The position numbers were made by a program, and so were the translations under genes. From Natronobeatus ordinarius (lineage in GTDB: Archaea; Halobacteriota; Halobacteria; Halobacteriales; Natrialbaceae), in assembly GCF_024362485.1 (NCBI RefSeq), contig NZ_CP101456.1, positions 2,046,001-2,110,000 on the forward strand: a stretch of 64,000 nt of DNA, read 5' to 3'. Under the pieces are notes generated by a model. That model was given only the letters and a program-made list of their open reading frames with translations. It did not search any database and was not told the DNA's origin. Below, piece after piece: positions 1-7,190 of the stretch (position 1 is its first letter; every line of letters begins with the position of its first letter).

Positions 1-1116
1 CGATCCGAGCATGACGGCGTCCGCACCGGCCGCAATCGCCTTGATCGCGTCGCCGGAGTAGCGAATGCCGCCGTCGGCGATCACCGGCACGTCGTGTTCT
101 GCCGCGACGTCGGCGACCTGAGCGACCGCCGTGATCTGGGGCATCCCAGCCCCCGAGACGACCCGCGTCGTACAGATCGAGCCCGGACCGATTCCGACCT
201 TGATGCCGTCGGCGAAGTCGACGAGGTCGGCAGCCGCCTCTCGCGTGCCGACGTTGCCGACGACGACGTCCGCGTCGACCTCCGATTTGATCTCGCGAGC
301 CCCGTCGATCACGTTCAGGTTGTGCGCGTGCGCGGTGTCGATGAAAAGCACGTCGGCACCCGCCTCGTCGGCTGCACGCGCACGATCTAGCTCGAACGGG
401 CTGACGGCGACGCCACAGCGAAGTCGCCCCGCCTCGTCTCGAGCGGCCTGTTTGTACTCCCGACGCTGGAGGATGCCCTGCATCGTGACCAGGCCGACGA
501 GCAGTTTCTCCTCGTCGACGACCGGGACCCGTTCGATCTTGTGCTCGTACATCATGTCGAACGCCTCGCGGGCGTCGACGTCCTCGGGTGCCGTGATGAC
601 CTCGTCGGTCATCGCCGCCGTCACCGGGTCGTCCTCGTTGACCTCGAGGTGTGGGCGGATGTCCGTACTCGAGATGATCCCCAGCACCTCCCCGCGGGTG
701 TTGACGACGGGCGCGCCGCCGACGCCTTCCCGGATCATCATTTCATCGACCTCCGTGACCGTCATTTCGGGATCGGCCGTGACGACCGACTCGAGTGGGA
801 TGATCAGTTCGTCGGCGCTCTTGACGCGTTCGATCTCCTCGACCATCTGGTCGATCGTCATGTTCCGGTGGATGACGCCGAGGCCGCCGTGGCGGGCCAT
901 CGCGATCGCCATCCCGCTCTCGGTGACGGTGTCCATCGCCGCCGAGAGGATGGGGACCGAGACCTCGACGGTCGTCGAGACGCGCGAGGTGAGGTCCGCC
1001 TCGTCGGGTTCGACCCGGCTCTCTTTCGGTCGTAACAGGACGTCGTCGAACGTCAGCGCTTCCGGTACCTGGAGTTTCGAAGAATAGGGCTCGTGCTCGG
1101 GAACGTCGTTCGCCAT
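1..1116 (-). CDS. guaB: IMP dehydrogenase, 3' end cut by window edge
   Basis: Oxidises IMP to XMP with NAD+, the committed step of GMP synthesis, in the cytoplasm. I translated 372 residues from the ATG whose complement is at 1114-1116 down to base 1; the C-terminus lies outside the window. The N-terminus has the family motif LTFDDVLLRP (residues 21-30). A pair of CBS domains spans about 110-215. The catalytic loop GPGSICTTR (about 310-318) carries the nucleophile Cys315, followed by the phosphate-binding IADGGIRYSGD stretch near 347. Nothing looks truncated apart from the window edge. The gene is transcribed leftward and is divergent from the small gene at 1307. No clear TATA box was seen. 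Confidence 0.97.
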   Translation of the reverse strand, partial: MANDVPEHEPYSSKLQVPEALTFDDVLLRPKESRVEPDEADLTSRVSTTVEVSVPILSAAMDTVTESGMAIAMARHGGLGVIHRNMTIDQMVEEIERVKSADELIIPLESVVTADPEMTVTEVDEMMIREGVGGAPVVNTRGEVLGIISSTDIRPHLEVNEDDPVTAAMTDEVITAPEDVDAREAFDMMYEHKIERVPVVDEEKLLVGLVTMQGILQRREYKQAARDEAGRLRCGVAVSPFELDRARAADEAGADVLFIDTAHAHNLNVIDGAREIKSEVDADVVVGNVGTREAAADLVDFADGIKVGIGPGSICTTRVVSGAGMPQITAVAQVADVAAEHDVPVIADGGIRYSGDAIKAIAAGADAVMLGS

Positions 1117-1306
1117 GTAAACCGTCGGACGGCGTGCGGGAAAAACGTTGCGAGACGGACCGTCCCGTGGGAGCGATCCGCTCGCCCGGCCCCACTCCTC
1201 ATCGTGCCGCGTGTCTCCACCCTCGCCATGCCGCGTGTCTCTGCCCTCGCCGTGTGCCCCCACTTCCCACGCAATATTTATTGTCAAACGAGTACTCGAA
1301 CCTGTC

Positions 1307-1504
1307 ATGAGCACTGTGAATGCCAGTGAGGCCCGGATTGCCGGTCAGACGAGCGACGACTTCGTCACCGCGTTCAACTTCGGGAACTTCACATTCACAG
1401 TGCAGGCTTTTAAACGGTCGCTCGACTGGCTCGTCTCGGGCCAGCCCGTGTCGGACCGTTCGTCTCACCACCTGTCGGCCCAGGGGGACGGCCATCGTTC
1501 GTAA
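1307..1504 (+). CDS. small hypothetical protein (65 aa)
   Basis: I do not recognise this protein. The ATG at 1307 lies about 28 nt downstream of a TATA-like ATATTTATT (1274-1282), the usual geometry of a leaderless haloarchaeal mRNA, so I chose this start over earlier in-frame codons. The protein begins MSTVNASEARIAG, has an aromatic middle (FNFGNFTF) and a polar tail, with no membrane segment or metal site. The stop is 3 nt before the next gene at 1508, which suggests co-transcription. A 12-nt inverted repeat (1311-1322 with 1392-1403) lies inside the reading frame, so the transcript might act as structured RNA instead. No function can be inferred. Confidence 0.5.
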   Translation: MSTVNASEARIAGQTSDDFVTAFNFGNFTFTVQAFKRSLDWLVSGQPVSDRSSHHLSAQGDGHRS

Positions 1505-1507
1505 CCG

Positions 1508-2419
1508 ATGAGCACGTCACAGCACCCGGTCGCCCTTCGTCTCGAGCGGTTAGTCGGCGGTGACGCCAAGCTACTCGCACTCGTGATGGGGCTGCCCCTG
1601 ATCGACGGTATCTTTCCCGCACTCATCCTCGCGGGCGCGCTCGACGATCCCGTCGGCGCGTTCCAGGTCGGCCTGCTCATCTTCGGCGGGAGCGCCACCG
1701 TCGCGGTGATCCTCGCGGACATGGAGGGTACGCCCCGCGAACAGGCGGCGATCGTCCTCCTCGTTGGGCTGCCGTTGATCGTCCTCGCCGCCGTCCAGGC
1801 CGCGCTGGCACCCGCCATCGAGAGCGTTCTCGCCATCGACACCTTCAAACGGTTCGCCGCCGTCGTCATCGCCGCCATCGCCGCCAAAACGGCGAGCGCG
1901 ACCGTCGGCGAGTACCTGCCGAGCCCCGGCGTCATCATCGTCCTCGGCCTCGTCGCCAGTCTCGAGCCCGCCGGCGCATCGTTCGCCCTGCTCGAGGACC
2001 CGGCGCTCGTGGCCAACGCCACCCTCTCGGCGGCTGTCGGCGTCGGCTTCGCGCTCTCGATCGCCCTCGGCAGTCCCTACCTCCGCGAGTACATGGACAT
2101 CGATCGCTTCCGCTTCGGCAGCGCCGTCGCCCTCGGCCTGCTGCCGCTCTCGCTGCTCGGGATGCCCTTCGGCAACGCCCCGCTGGCCGTCCTCGTCGTC
2201 ACCGCGCTGTTCGCGTTCGACCCCAATACCTCGCCGCTCGAGGAACTCGTCGGCGACGCGACCACCGACGGCGGCCCCGACGACGAACCCGACGTCGACG
2301 CCGAGGCCGACGGTGAGCCGGCGTACCCGGCACTCGAAGCCCTCGAGGAGGAGACGGCCGACGACCCGTATCCCGGCGACGACACCACGGACACCGCGGG
2401 CCGCGCCCCCTGGCTCTGA
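1508..2419 (+). CDS. haloarchaeal multi-pass membrane protein, function unknown
   Basis: A 303-residue protein with about seven hydrophobic segments between residues 25 and 245. A strongly acidic, low-complexity Asp/Glu/Pro tail (about 245-303) is likely exposed to solvent. It begins MSTSQHPVALRLERLVGGD. From memory it resembles a widespread haloarchaeal DUF family (possibly DUF5794); I could not check this. It follows the small gene at 1307 by 3 nt. No transporter signature or catalytic motif is visible, so no role is assigned. The start ATG is well placed because upstream in-frame sequence is short. Confidence 0.85.
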   Translation: MSTSQHPVALRLERLVGGDAKLLALVMGLPLIDGIFPALILAGALDDPVGAFQVGLLIFGGSATVAVILADMEGTPREQAAIVLLVGLPLIVLAAVQAALAPAIESVLAIDTFKRFAAVVIAAIAAKTASATVGEYLPSPGVIIVLGLVASLEPAGASFALLEDPALVANATLSAAVGVGFALSIALGSPYLREYMDIDRFRFGSAVALGLLPLSLLGMPFGNAPLAVLVVTALFAFDPNTSPLEELVGDATTDGGPDDEPDVDAEADGEPAYPALEALEEETADDPYPGDDTTDTAGRAPWL

Positions 2420-2465
2420 CCCGAATCGTAACGGCTTTAGGGGTAATCACCCAAGGATTGCTCGA

Positions 2466-2640
2466 GGGGTCGTGGCCAAGCCAGGCATGGCGACTGACTC
2501 CAGAGGTAACGCGCCTGGGACGAAACTCCAGACTGATATACTGATCGGACACCTGATCAGTGTCCGTGTGATGACCCTCTGGAGTTCCGAGGCGCACCGG
2601 AGATATCAGTCGATCGGGGGTTCAAATCCCTCCGACCCCA
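2466..2640 (+). tRNA. trnW: tRNA-Trp (anticodon CCA) with a 101-nt intron
   Basis: The acceptor stem GGGGTCG (2466-2472) pairs with CGACCCC (2633-2639), with discriminator A2640. The anticodon stem ACTGA (2493-2497) pairs with TCAGT (2606-2610). The T-stem 2616-2620 pairs with 2628-2632 around TTCAAAT. The anticodon CCA is at 2500-2502. The precursor forms a textbook bulge-helix-bulge: central helix CTCC (2498-2501) with GGAG (2599-2602), bulges AGA (2502-2504) and ATA (2603-2605). This places the splice sites after 2503 and after 2604 and gives a 74-nt mature tRNA without encoded CCA. A TATA-like CTTTAGG (2435-2441) sits about 27 nt upstream. Confidence 0.97.
2504..2604 (+). ncRNA. tRNA-Trp intron, probable box C/D 2'-O-methylation guide
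   Basis: The intron contains a canonical box C, GTGATGA (2568-2574), and CTGA box-D candidates at 2533, 2541 and 2553. Just after box C, CTCTGGAGT (2577-2585) is complementary to the anticodon loop of the same tRNA (2497-2505). The tRNA-Trp intron of Haloferax volcanii is known to guide 2'-O-methylation of C34 and U39 of its own precursor, and this intron has the same layout. The inner stem is GCGCCT (2511-2516) with AGGCGC (2590-2595). Confidence 0.85.
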
Positions 2641-2686
2641 TTTCTTCACCGCGAACAACTTCGTGAGCGGTGAGTACTGGATGAGC

Positions 2687-2750
2687 GAGGGATTTGAACC
2701 CAGAGGACGAGCGAAGCGAAGTCCTCTGGGTTCAAATCCCTCCGGCCTCA
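2687..2750. repeat. 22-bp perfect inverted repeat containing a copy of the tRNA-Trp 3' end
   Basis: The left arm (2687-2708) and right arm (2721-2742) are exact reverse complements, separated by the 12-nt loop GAGCGAAGCGAA. The right arm runs into 2728-2750, which matches the tRNA-Trp 3' end (2618-2640) at 21 of 23 positions, including the full T-loop and terminal CCTCA/CCCCA. This looks like a tRNA-type attachment site copy, or a small mobile-element footprint, left 87 nt after the intact tRNA. A weaker hairpin (ACCGC 2648-2652 / GCGGT 2667-2671) precedes it. Confidence 0.7.
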
Positions 2751-2879
2751 CGAGGAGTAACCGTTCGTTCCGGCTCGAGCAAGCGAGTCTCACTCGTCGA
2801 TGGGCTCGAGATCGTCCGCATCGCGATCTCCCTCGAGGCTACTCTGCTAGCTACAGTACACGGAGCCAGCGCGTCCGTC

Positions 2880-2910
2880 CACGACCGCGGTCGTGACCGA
2901 GCGTTCGGTC
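2880..2910. promoter_or_regulatory. adjacent palindromes upstream of a regulator gene
   Basis: CACGACCGCGGTCGTG (2880-2895) is a perfect 16-bp palindrome. It is followed directly by GACCGA/TCGGTC arms (2895-2900 and 2905-2910). The pair lies in the 411-nt gap 2641-3051 between tRNA-Trp and the regulator at 3052, where I see no coding sequence. It may be an operator for that gene or a folded RNA element. No convincing TATA box was found nearby. Confidence 0.4.
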
Positions 2911-3051
2911 AGCACGCTACCTGAGAGAGAACTAGTTTGAAGTGTGAGCAGTGTGAACTATCTCACAGACGTGGGTGTGGGGCGGTCGAACGGGGATGCG
3001 AACTACACGCCAGCGCGGGACTCGGCACCGCATCGAGGTAAAATCAATTCA

Positions 3052-3987
3052 ATGAGTGACATGGGGGACGACATCGACGCAATCGACGAGGTATTCCACC
3101 TGCTGGCCAACGAGACCCGGATGCAGATCATGCACGTCCTCTGGGAACGGTTCTCGTTCAGCGCGTACGTGACCGAGAGCCACGAGGGAATCGCCTACTC
3201 CGAGCTCTTGGCCGGGGCGGGGGCCGAAGACAGCGGCAACTTCAATTACCATCTCGGTCAGCTAACGGGCACTCTCGTCGAGAAACGCACAGACGGCTAC
3301 GTGCTCACGCCGCTGGGCTACAACCTCATGCGATCGATCGAACGGTATTCGTCGTTCGAGTACGAAACTCGTCCGAAACGGCCGCTCGAGGAGCCCTGTC
3401 CCTTCTGCGGTGGCGAACTGGTCGGAGAGTATCGGCGGGAGATCGTCAGCGTCCGGTGTCAAGACTGCGATGGGCTGGCCGACGACGGCAACTTCACCTT
3501 CGTCCAGATTCCTGCCTCTGGGGCCACCGACTTGTCGATGGCGGCGCTGGTCGACGTGGCGACGCTCGAGTTATTCTCGAAGGTAACCACGGCTGGCCAC
3601 GGCTTCTGCTGGAGTTGTCACGCGCCGATCGACTGTTCGATCGACGGCTGTGAGTCCCACGAGCGGACGGCAGCGGGGAGCTGTGAGCGGTGTGGGCAAC
3701 GGTTTCACAGTCTGCTGGGAATCGAGTGTGACAGCTGCGGGACGAGCGGGCAGGGGCCGCTGCTCGAGTACGTCCTCACCGTTCCGGCCGTCAGCGCGTT
3801 CTTCGAGTCGGCGGGGGTGGGTCCCCGGCAGGTCGGACCGTGGCGCTACCGACTGGCGGCGTTCGGCGCCGTCACGGAGACCGTCGTCGACACCGATCCC
3901 GTCATCGTCGAGTTCAGCTTCTCGCTCGAGGACCGGTCCTGCAGCGTGACCGTCGGTGAGGACTTCACCCTCGATATCGACTGCTGA
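3052..3987 (+). CDS. ArsR-like winged-helix regulator with zinc-ribbon C-terminal half
   Basis: A 311-residue predicted DNA-binding protein. The N-terminal ~95 residues (AIDEVFHLLANETRMQIMHVL onward) form an ArsR-type winged helix typical of haloarchaeal regulators. The rest holds several zinc-binding pairs: CPFCGG, CQDC, CWSC, CERCG and CDSCG, so it probably contains tandem zinc ribbons and a ligand or partner-binding region. I start at ATG 3052 because the helix domain begins there. The in-frame extension to 2944 is low-complexity, and a second ATG lies at 3061. The last codons are part of a 22-bp tandem duplication. Target genes are unknown. Confidence 0.85.
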   Translation: MSDMGDDIDAIDEVFHLLANETRMQIMHVLWERFSFSAYVTESHEGIAYSELLAGAGAEDSGNFNYHLGQLTGTLVEKRTDGYVLTPLGYNLMRSIERYSSFEYETRPKRPLEEPCPFCGGELVGEYRREIVSVRCQDCDGLADDGNFTFVQIPASGATDLSMAALVDVATLELFSKVTTAGHGFCWSCHAPIDCSIDGCESHERTAAGSCERCGQRFHSLLGIECDSCGTSGQGPLLEYVLTVPAVSAFFESAGVGPRQVGPWRYRLAAFGAVTETVVDTDPVIVEFSFSLEDRSCSVTVGEDFTLDIDC

Positions 3988-4015
3988 GCGGGCCGCGATC
4001 GACTGCTGAGCGGGC
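3976..4015 (+). repeat. 22-bp tandem duplication across a stop codon
   Basis: The 18-mer ATCGACTGCTGAGCGGGC occurs at 3976-3993 and again at 3998-4015, a period of 22 bp. The first copy includes the TGA stop of the regulator gene, so the second copy is an untranslated duplicate of its 3' end, suggestive of a recent replication slippage event. Confidence 0.75.
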
Positions 4016-4089
4016 TGGTAAAGCGACTCGGACGTGCTGGAGTGGGCGATTGAGAACCCTTAAGCGCCGGCGCGGAGAACCGCCGCCCG

Positions 4090-5250
4090 ATGACCACACT
4101 CGAGTCGCCAGGACCGACCCTCGGCGTCGTCGGTGGGGGACAGCTCGGTCGGATGCTCGCGGAGGCGGCGGGACCTCTCGGTGTCGAGGTGATCGTGCTC
4201 GACCCGACGCCAGAGTGTCCAGCCTCGGCGGTCTGCAGAGAGCAGCTCGTCGGCGACTTCGACGACGAAGCGGGCATCCGCGAGCTCGCCGAGCGGGCGG
4301 ACGTCCTCACCTTCGAGATCGAGCTCGCCGACCAGGACCTGCTCGATCGCGTGAGCGAAGAGACCGGCATCCCGGTCCATCCGCGGCCGGCAACGCTCGA
4401 GTTGATCCACGACAAACTCCACCAGAAGCGCGCGCTCCGTGAGGCCGGAATCCCAGTGCCACCGTTCCGGGCAGTCGAGGACGCCGACGACGTCCGGGAG
4501 GCGATCGAAGAGTTCGGTGCGCCCGTGATGCTCAAAGCCCGGACGGGCGGCTACGACGGTCGGGGGAACGTCCCCGTCGAGTCCGCCGAGGAGACCGAGG
4601 ACACCCTCGAGGCCGTCGCCGGGCCGGCGATGGTCGAGTCGTTCGTCGACTTCGAGCGCGAGATCTCTGTAATCGCCGTCAAGGGCGACGGCGAGGTCGC
4701 CACCTTCCCCGTCGGCGAGAACGTCCACGAGGAGGAGATCCTCCGGGAGACGGTCGTCCCCGCCCGCTCGGACGACGACGCGCTCGAGCGGGCCCGGGCG
4801 GTCGCGACGGACGTCCTCGAGTTACTCGACGGCCGGGGAACGTACGGCATCGAACTTTTCGAGACGGCCGACGGCGAGATTCTCGTCAACGAAATCGCCC
4901 CGCGACCGCACAATTCGGGTCACTGGACCATCGAGGGGGCGGTCACCTCGCAGTTCGACGCCCACGTCCGCGCCGTCCTCGGCTGGCCCCTCGGCTCGAC
5001 CGAGCTTCGCAGCCCCACCGTGACGGCCAACCTGCTTGCCGACGTCGACGACACGCGGGAGGCACGCCTTTCGAACGTCGACCGAATTCTCGAGACGCCC
5101 CGCGCCTCCCTCCACTGGTACGGCAAGCACGAGGCCCGCCCGCTGCGGAAGATGGGCCATATTACCGTCACTGCGCGCGAGGGCGAGACGCGCGCGGAGC
5201 TGCTCGAGACGGCGCGCGAACTCCGCGATTCAATTACGTTCAACGAGTAA
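4090..5250 (+). CDS. purK: 5-(carboxyamino)imidazole ribonucleotide synthase
   Basis: Carboxylates AIR to N5-CAIR with ATP and bicarbonate in de novo purine synthesis. The 386-residue protein has the ATP-grasp layout: an N-terminal nucleotide-binding fold (LGVVGGGQLGRMLAEAA), the ATP-grasp lid with LKARTGGYDGRGN near residue 155, and the metal/phosphate-binding VNEIAPRPHNSGHWTIEGA near 265-283. The length is normal. The ATG at 4090 is about 28 nt after a CTTAAG TATA-like box (4059-4064). purE follows after 3 nt, so the two form an operon and channel N5-CAIR. Confidence 0.97.
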   Translation: MTTLESPGPTLGVVGGGQLGRMLAEAAGPLGVEVIVLDPTPECPASAVCREQLVGDFDDEAGIRELAERADVLTFEIELADQDLLDRVSEETGIPVHPRPATLELIHDKLHQKRALREAGIPVPPFRAVEDADDVREAIEEFGAPVMLKARTGGYDGRGNVPVESAEETEDTLEAVAGPAMVESFVDFEREISVIAVKGDGEVATFPVGENVHEEEILRETVVPARSDDDALERARAVATDVLELLDGRGTYGIELFETADGEILVNEIAPRPHNSGHWTIEGAVTSQFDAHVRAVLGWPLGSTELRSPTVTANLLADVDDTREARLSNVDRILETPRASLHWYGKHEARPLRKMGHITVTAREGETRAELLETARELRDSITFNE

Positions 5251-5253
5251 CCC

Positions 5254-5886
5254 ATGGCAGACAGCGTATCCGATCTGATCGACCGATTGCACCGTGAGGC
5301 GGCGATGGAGAAGCCGCCGGAGGAGACGCCCGACGTGGGCATCGTGATGGGCAGCGACTCGGACCTCGAGACGATGCTGACCGGCGGCCGTCGGCCGGGG
5401 GCGTACGACGCCCTCGTCGACGAACTCGGTTTCGAAGAGCAGACGGACTTCGAGAATCCGCCCGACTCACGCTTTACGTTCGAGACGTACGTCACCTCGG
5501 CCCACCGCACCCCCGAGTTGATGTACGCCTACGCCGAGACGGCCGCGGATCGAGGGATCGAGGTCATCATCGCGGGGGCTGGCGGGAAGTCTGCCGACCT
5601 GCCGAACATGACCGCCTCGATCGCCTATCCCCTTCCCGTGATCGGCGTCCCCGTCCAGGAGAAGTCCGTCGACAGCGTGATCGGGATGCCCGCCGGCGCG
5701 CCCATCGTCGCCGTTGACGCCGGCAAGTCGTTCAACGCCGCGCTCTCGGCCGCCCAGATTCTCGCCCTCGAGCACGACGACCTCCGGGATCGGCTGGTTG
5801 CCTACCACGAGCGGCTCAAGGGGGACGTCGGCGACGTCTCCCGGGAGCTGCACGACCGCGGTACGCTCGAGTTCTCGAGTGAGTGA
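5254..5886 (+). CDS. purE: N5-CAIR mutase, catalytic subunit
   Basis: Converts N5-CAIR to CAIR, the step after PurK. It carries the PurE signatures GIVMGSDSD (about residues 29-37), TSAHRTPE (about 82-89) and AGAGGKSADLPNM, with the catalytic His in SAHRTP. Compared with a bacterial PurE of about 165 aa, this 210-aa form has an N-terminal extension of about 25 residues. It also has an insertion of roughly 18 residues between the GSDSD loop and SAHRTP. It lies 3 nt after purK. Confidence 0.96.
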   Translation: MADSVSDLIDRLHREAAMEKPPEETPDVGIVMGSDSDLETMLTGGRRPGAYDALVDELGFEEQTDFENPPDSRFTFETYVTSAHRTPELMYAYAETAADRGIEVIIAGAGGKSADLPNMTASIAYPLPVIGVPVQEKSVDSVIGMPAGAPIVAVDAGKSFNAALSAAQILALEHDDLRDRLVAYHERLKGDVGDVSRELHDRGTLEFSSE

Positions 5887-6042
5887 CCGGCTCGTAGCGG
5901 CTCTCCGTCGGTTGCAGACGCAGCGACGGCGTTCGTCACGGCTGGCTCGACGCACCGACATTCTACCCGATCATTCGCGATAATAATTTCGGGAGAGACG
6001 GCCCGAGGACGCCGATACCAGCAAAAACGCGAAGAATCAACC

Positions 6043-6050
6043 CTTATATG
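6043..6050 (+). promoter_or_regulatory. TATA box of the nuo operon
   Basis: CTTATATG lies about 35 nt before the nuoA ATG at 6082. The 195-nt gap after purE (5887-6081) has no other recognisable signal. The operon downstream has almost no intergenic space, so this is the best candidate for its main promoter. Confidence 0.55.
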
Positions 6051-6081
6051 GGTGGCTTTCGAAGCTCAAGACGGTACGGAG

Positions 6082-6489
6082 ATGAATGAATGGATAGCCG
6101 TCGGGGCACTCGCGTTCGTGGGGCTGCTGATCCCGGTAGGGATGATGGCGGTGTCGTATCTCCTGCGACCGAGCGTACCCGAAACGAGTAAACGCGCCAC
6201 CTACGAGAGTGGCGAGGTGCCGACCGGCGGAACGCGCATCCGCTTTAACATCCAGTATTACATGGTTGCGCTTCTCTTCCTGGTTTTCGACATCGAAACC
6301 GTCCTGCTGTTCCCGTGGGCGGTCGTCTACCGTGATGCCGTCGCCGAGGTCGGGCTCGCACACGCGCTCGGACCGATGCTGGTGTTCGTCGGAATCCTCG
6401 TCGTCGGACTCGCGTGGGCGTGGCGCACCGGAGCCGTACAGTGGGCGAAAAGTCCGCGTCAGGTCGAAGCCGAGGTCGATCGACCATGA
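6082..6489 (+). CDS. nuoA: respiratory complex I-like subunit A
   Basis: A 135-residue membrane subunit of the proton-pumping complex I-like dehydrogenase. It shows the NuoA/NdhC core: the ATYESGEVPTGG loop and RFNIQYYMVALLFLVFDIE, with the conserved acidic residues in TM2, and three hydrophobic segments. I chose ATG 6082 (MNEWIAV) rather than 6052 because it matches the family N-terminus and sits at a proper distance from the TATA box. The stop overlaps nuoB by 4 nt (ATGA). Confidence 0.95.
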   Translation: MNEWIAVGALAFVGLLIPVGMMAVSYLLRPSVPETSKRATYESGEVPTGGTRIRFNIQYYMVALLFLVFDIETVLLFPWAVVYRDAVAEVGLAHALGPMLVFVGILVVGLAWAWRTGAVQWAKSPRQVEAEVDRP

Positions 6490-7190
6490 GTAACGAACCA
6501 CGCCAGGAAATCTACGGCAGTACCGCACCAGGAACCGACACCCGGGACGCTCGCATGGGCGGCGGCGTCGACGACCGGTTCAACTCGAAACTCAGGGAGG
6601 CGTTCGGCGCCTCACCGTTCATCCTCACCAAGTTCGATCAGTTCATGAACTGGGTGCGGGGGAACTCGATGTTCATGCTGCAGTTCGGCATCGCCTGCTG
6701 CAGCATCGAGATGATACACACGTACGCGATCAAACACGACATCGACCGCTACGGCGCGGGCGTGCCGCGTGCCTCCCCCCGACAGGCCGACGTGATGATC
6801 GTCCCCGGGACGATCGTCTCGAAGTTCGGCCCCCGGATGAAGCGCGTCTACGATCAGATGCCTGAACCCAAGTTCGTCGTCGGGATGGGGTCGTGTACGA
6901 TCTCCGGCGGGCCGTTCCAGGAGGGCTACAACGTCGTCAAGGGCGCCGAAGAGATCATCCCGATCGACATCCACGTTCCGGGCTGCCCGCCGCGGCCCGA
7001 GGCGCTCATCTACGGCGTCCTCAAACTCCAGGAACGGATCCAGAACGGCGAGTCCTCGCCCGTCGTCGTCAAGCCGTACGAACTCGAGCGCTTTGGCGAC
7101 CTGCCGCGGGACGAACTCGTCCAGAAGCTGGCCAAGGAGATCGACGAGGACGACCTCGTCATGCGTTACAACTGGGCTGATTCGCCATGA
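6486..7190 (+). CDS. nuoB: respiratory complex I-like subunit B (cluster N2)
   Basis: A 234-residue peripheral-arm subunit that binds the terminal [4Fe-4S] cluster N2 and passes electrons to quinone. The Cys ligands are visible in GIACCSIE (the tandem Cys pair), GMGSCTISGG and VPGCPPRPEA. A polar N-terminal extension of about 35 residues precedes the core, as is common in haloarchaea. The start ATG overlaps the nuoA stop, and the stop overlaps nuoCD by 4 nt, which indicates translational coupling. Confidence 0.96.
   Translation: MSNEPRQEIYGSTAPGTDTRDARMGGGVDDRFNSKLREAFGASPFILTKFDQFMNWVRGNSMFMLQFGIACCSIEMIHTYAIKHDIDRYGAGVPRASPRQADVMIVPGTIVSKFGPRMKRVYDQMPEPKFVVGMGSCTISGGPFQEGYNVVKGAEEIIPIDIHVPGCPPRPEALIYGVLKLQERIQNGESSPVVVKPYELERFGDLPRDELVQKLAKEIDEDDLVMRYNWADSP

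Noticed and set aside
2943-2967. TGTGAG/CTCACA inverted repeat before the winged-helix regulator
   Set aside because: Only 6-bp arms; short inverted repeats of this size are expected by chance, unlike the 16-bp palindrome upstream.
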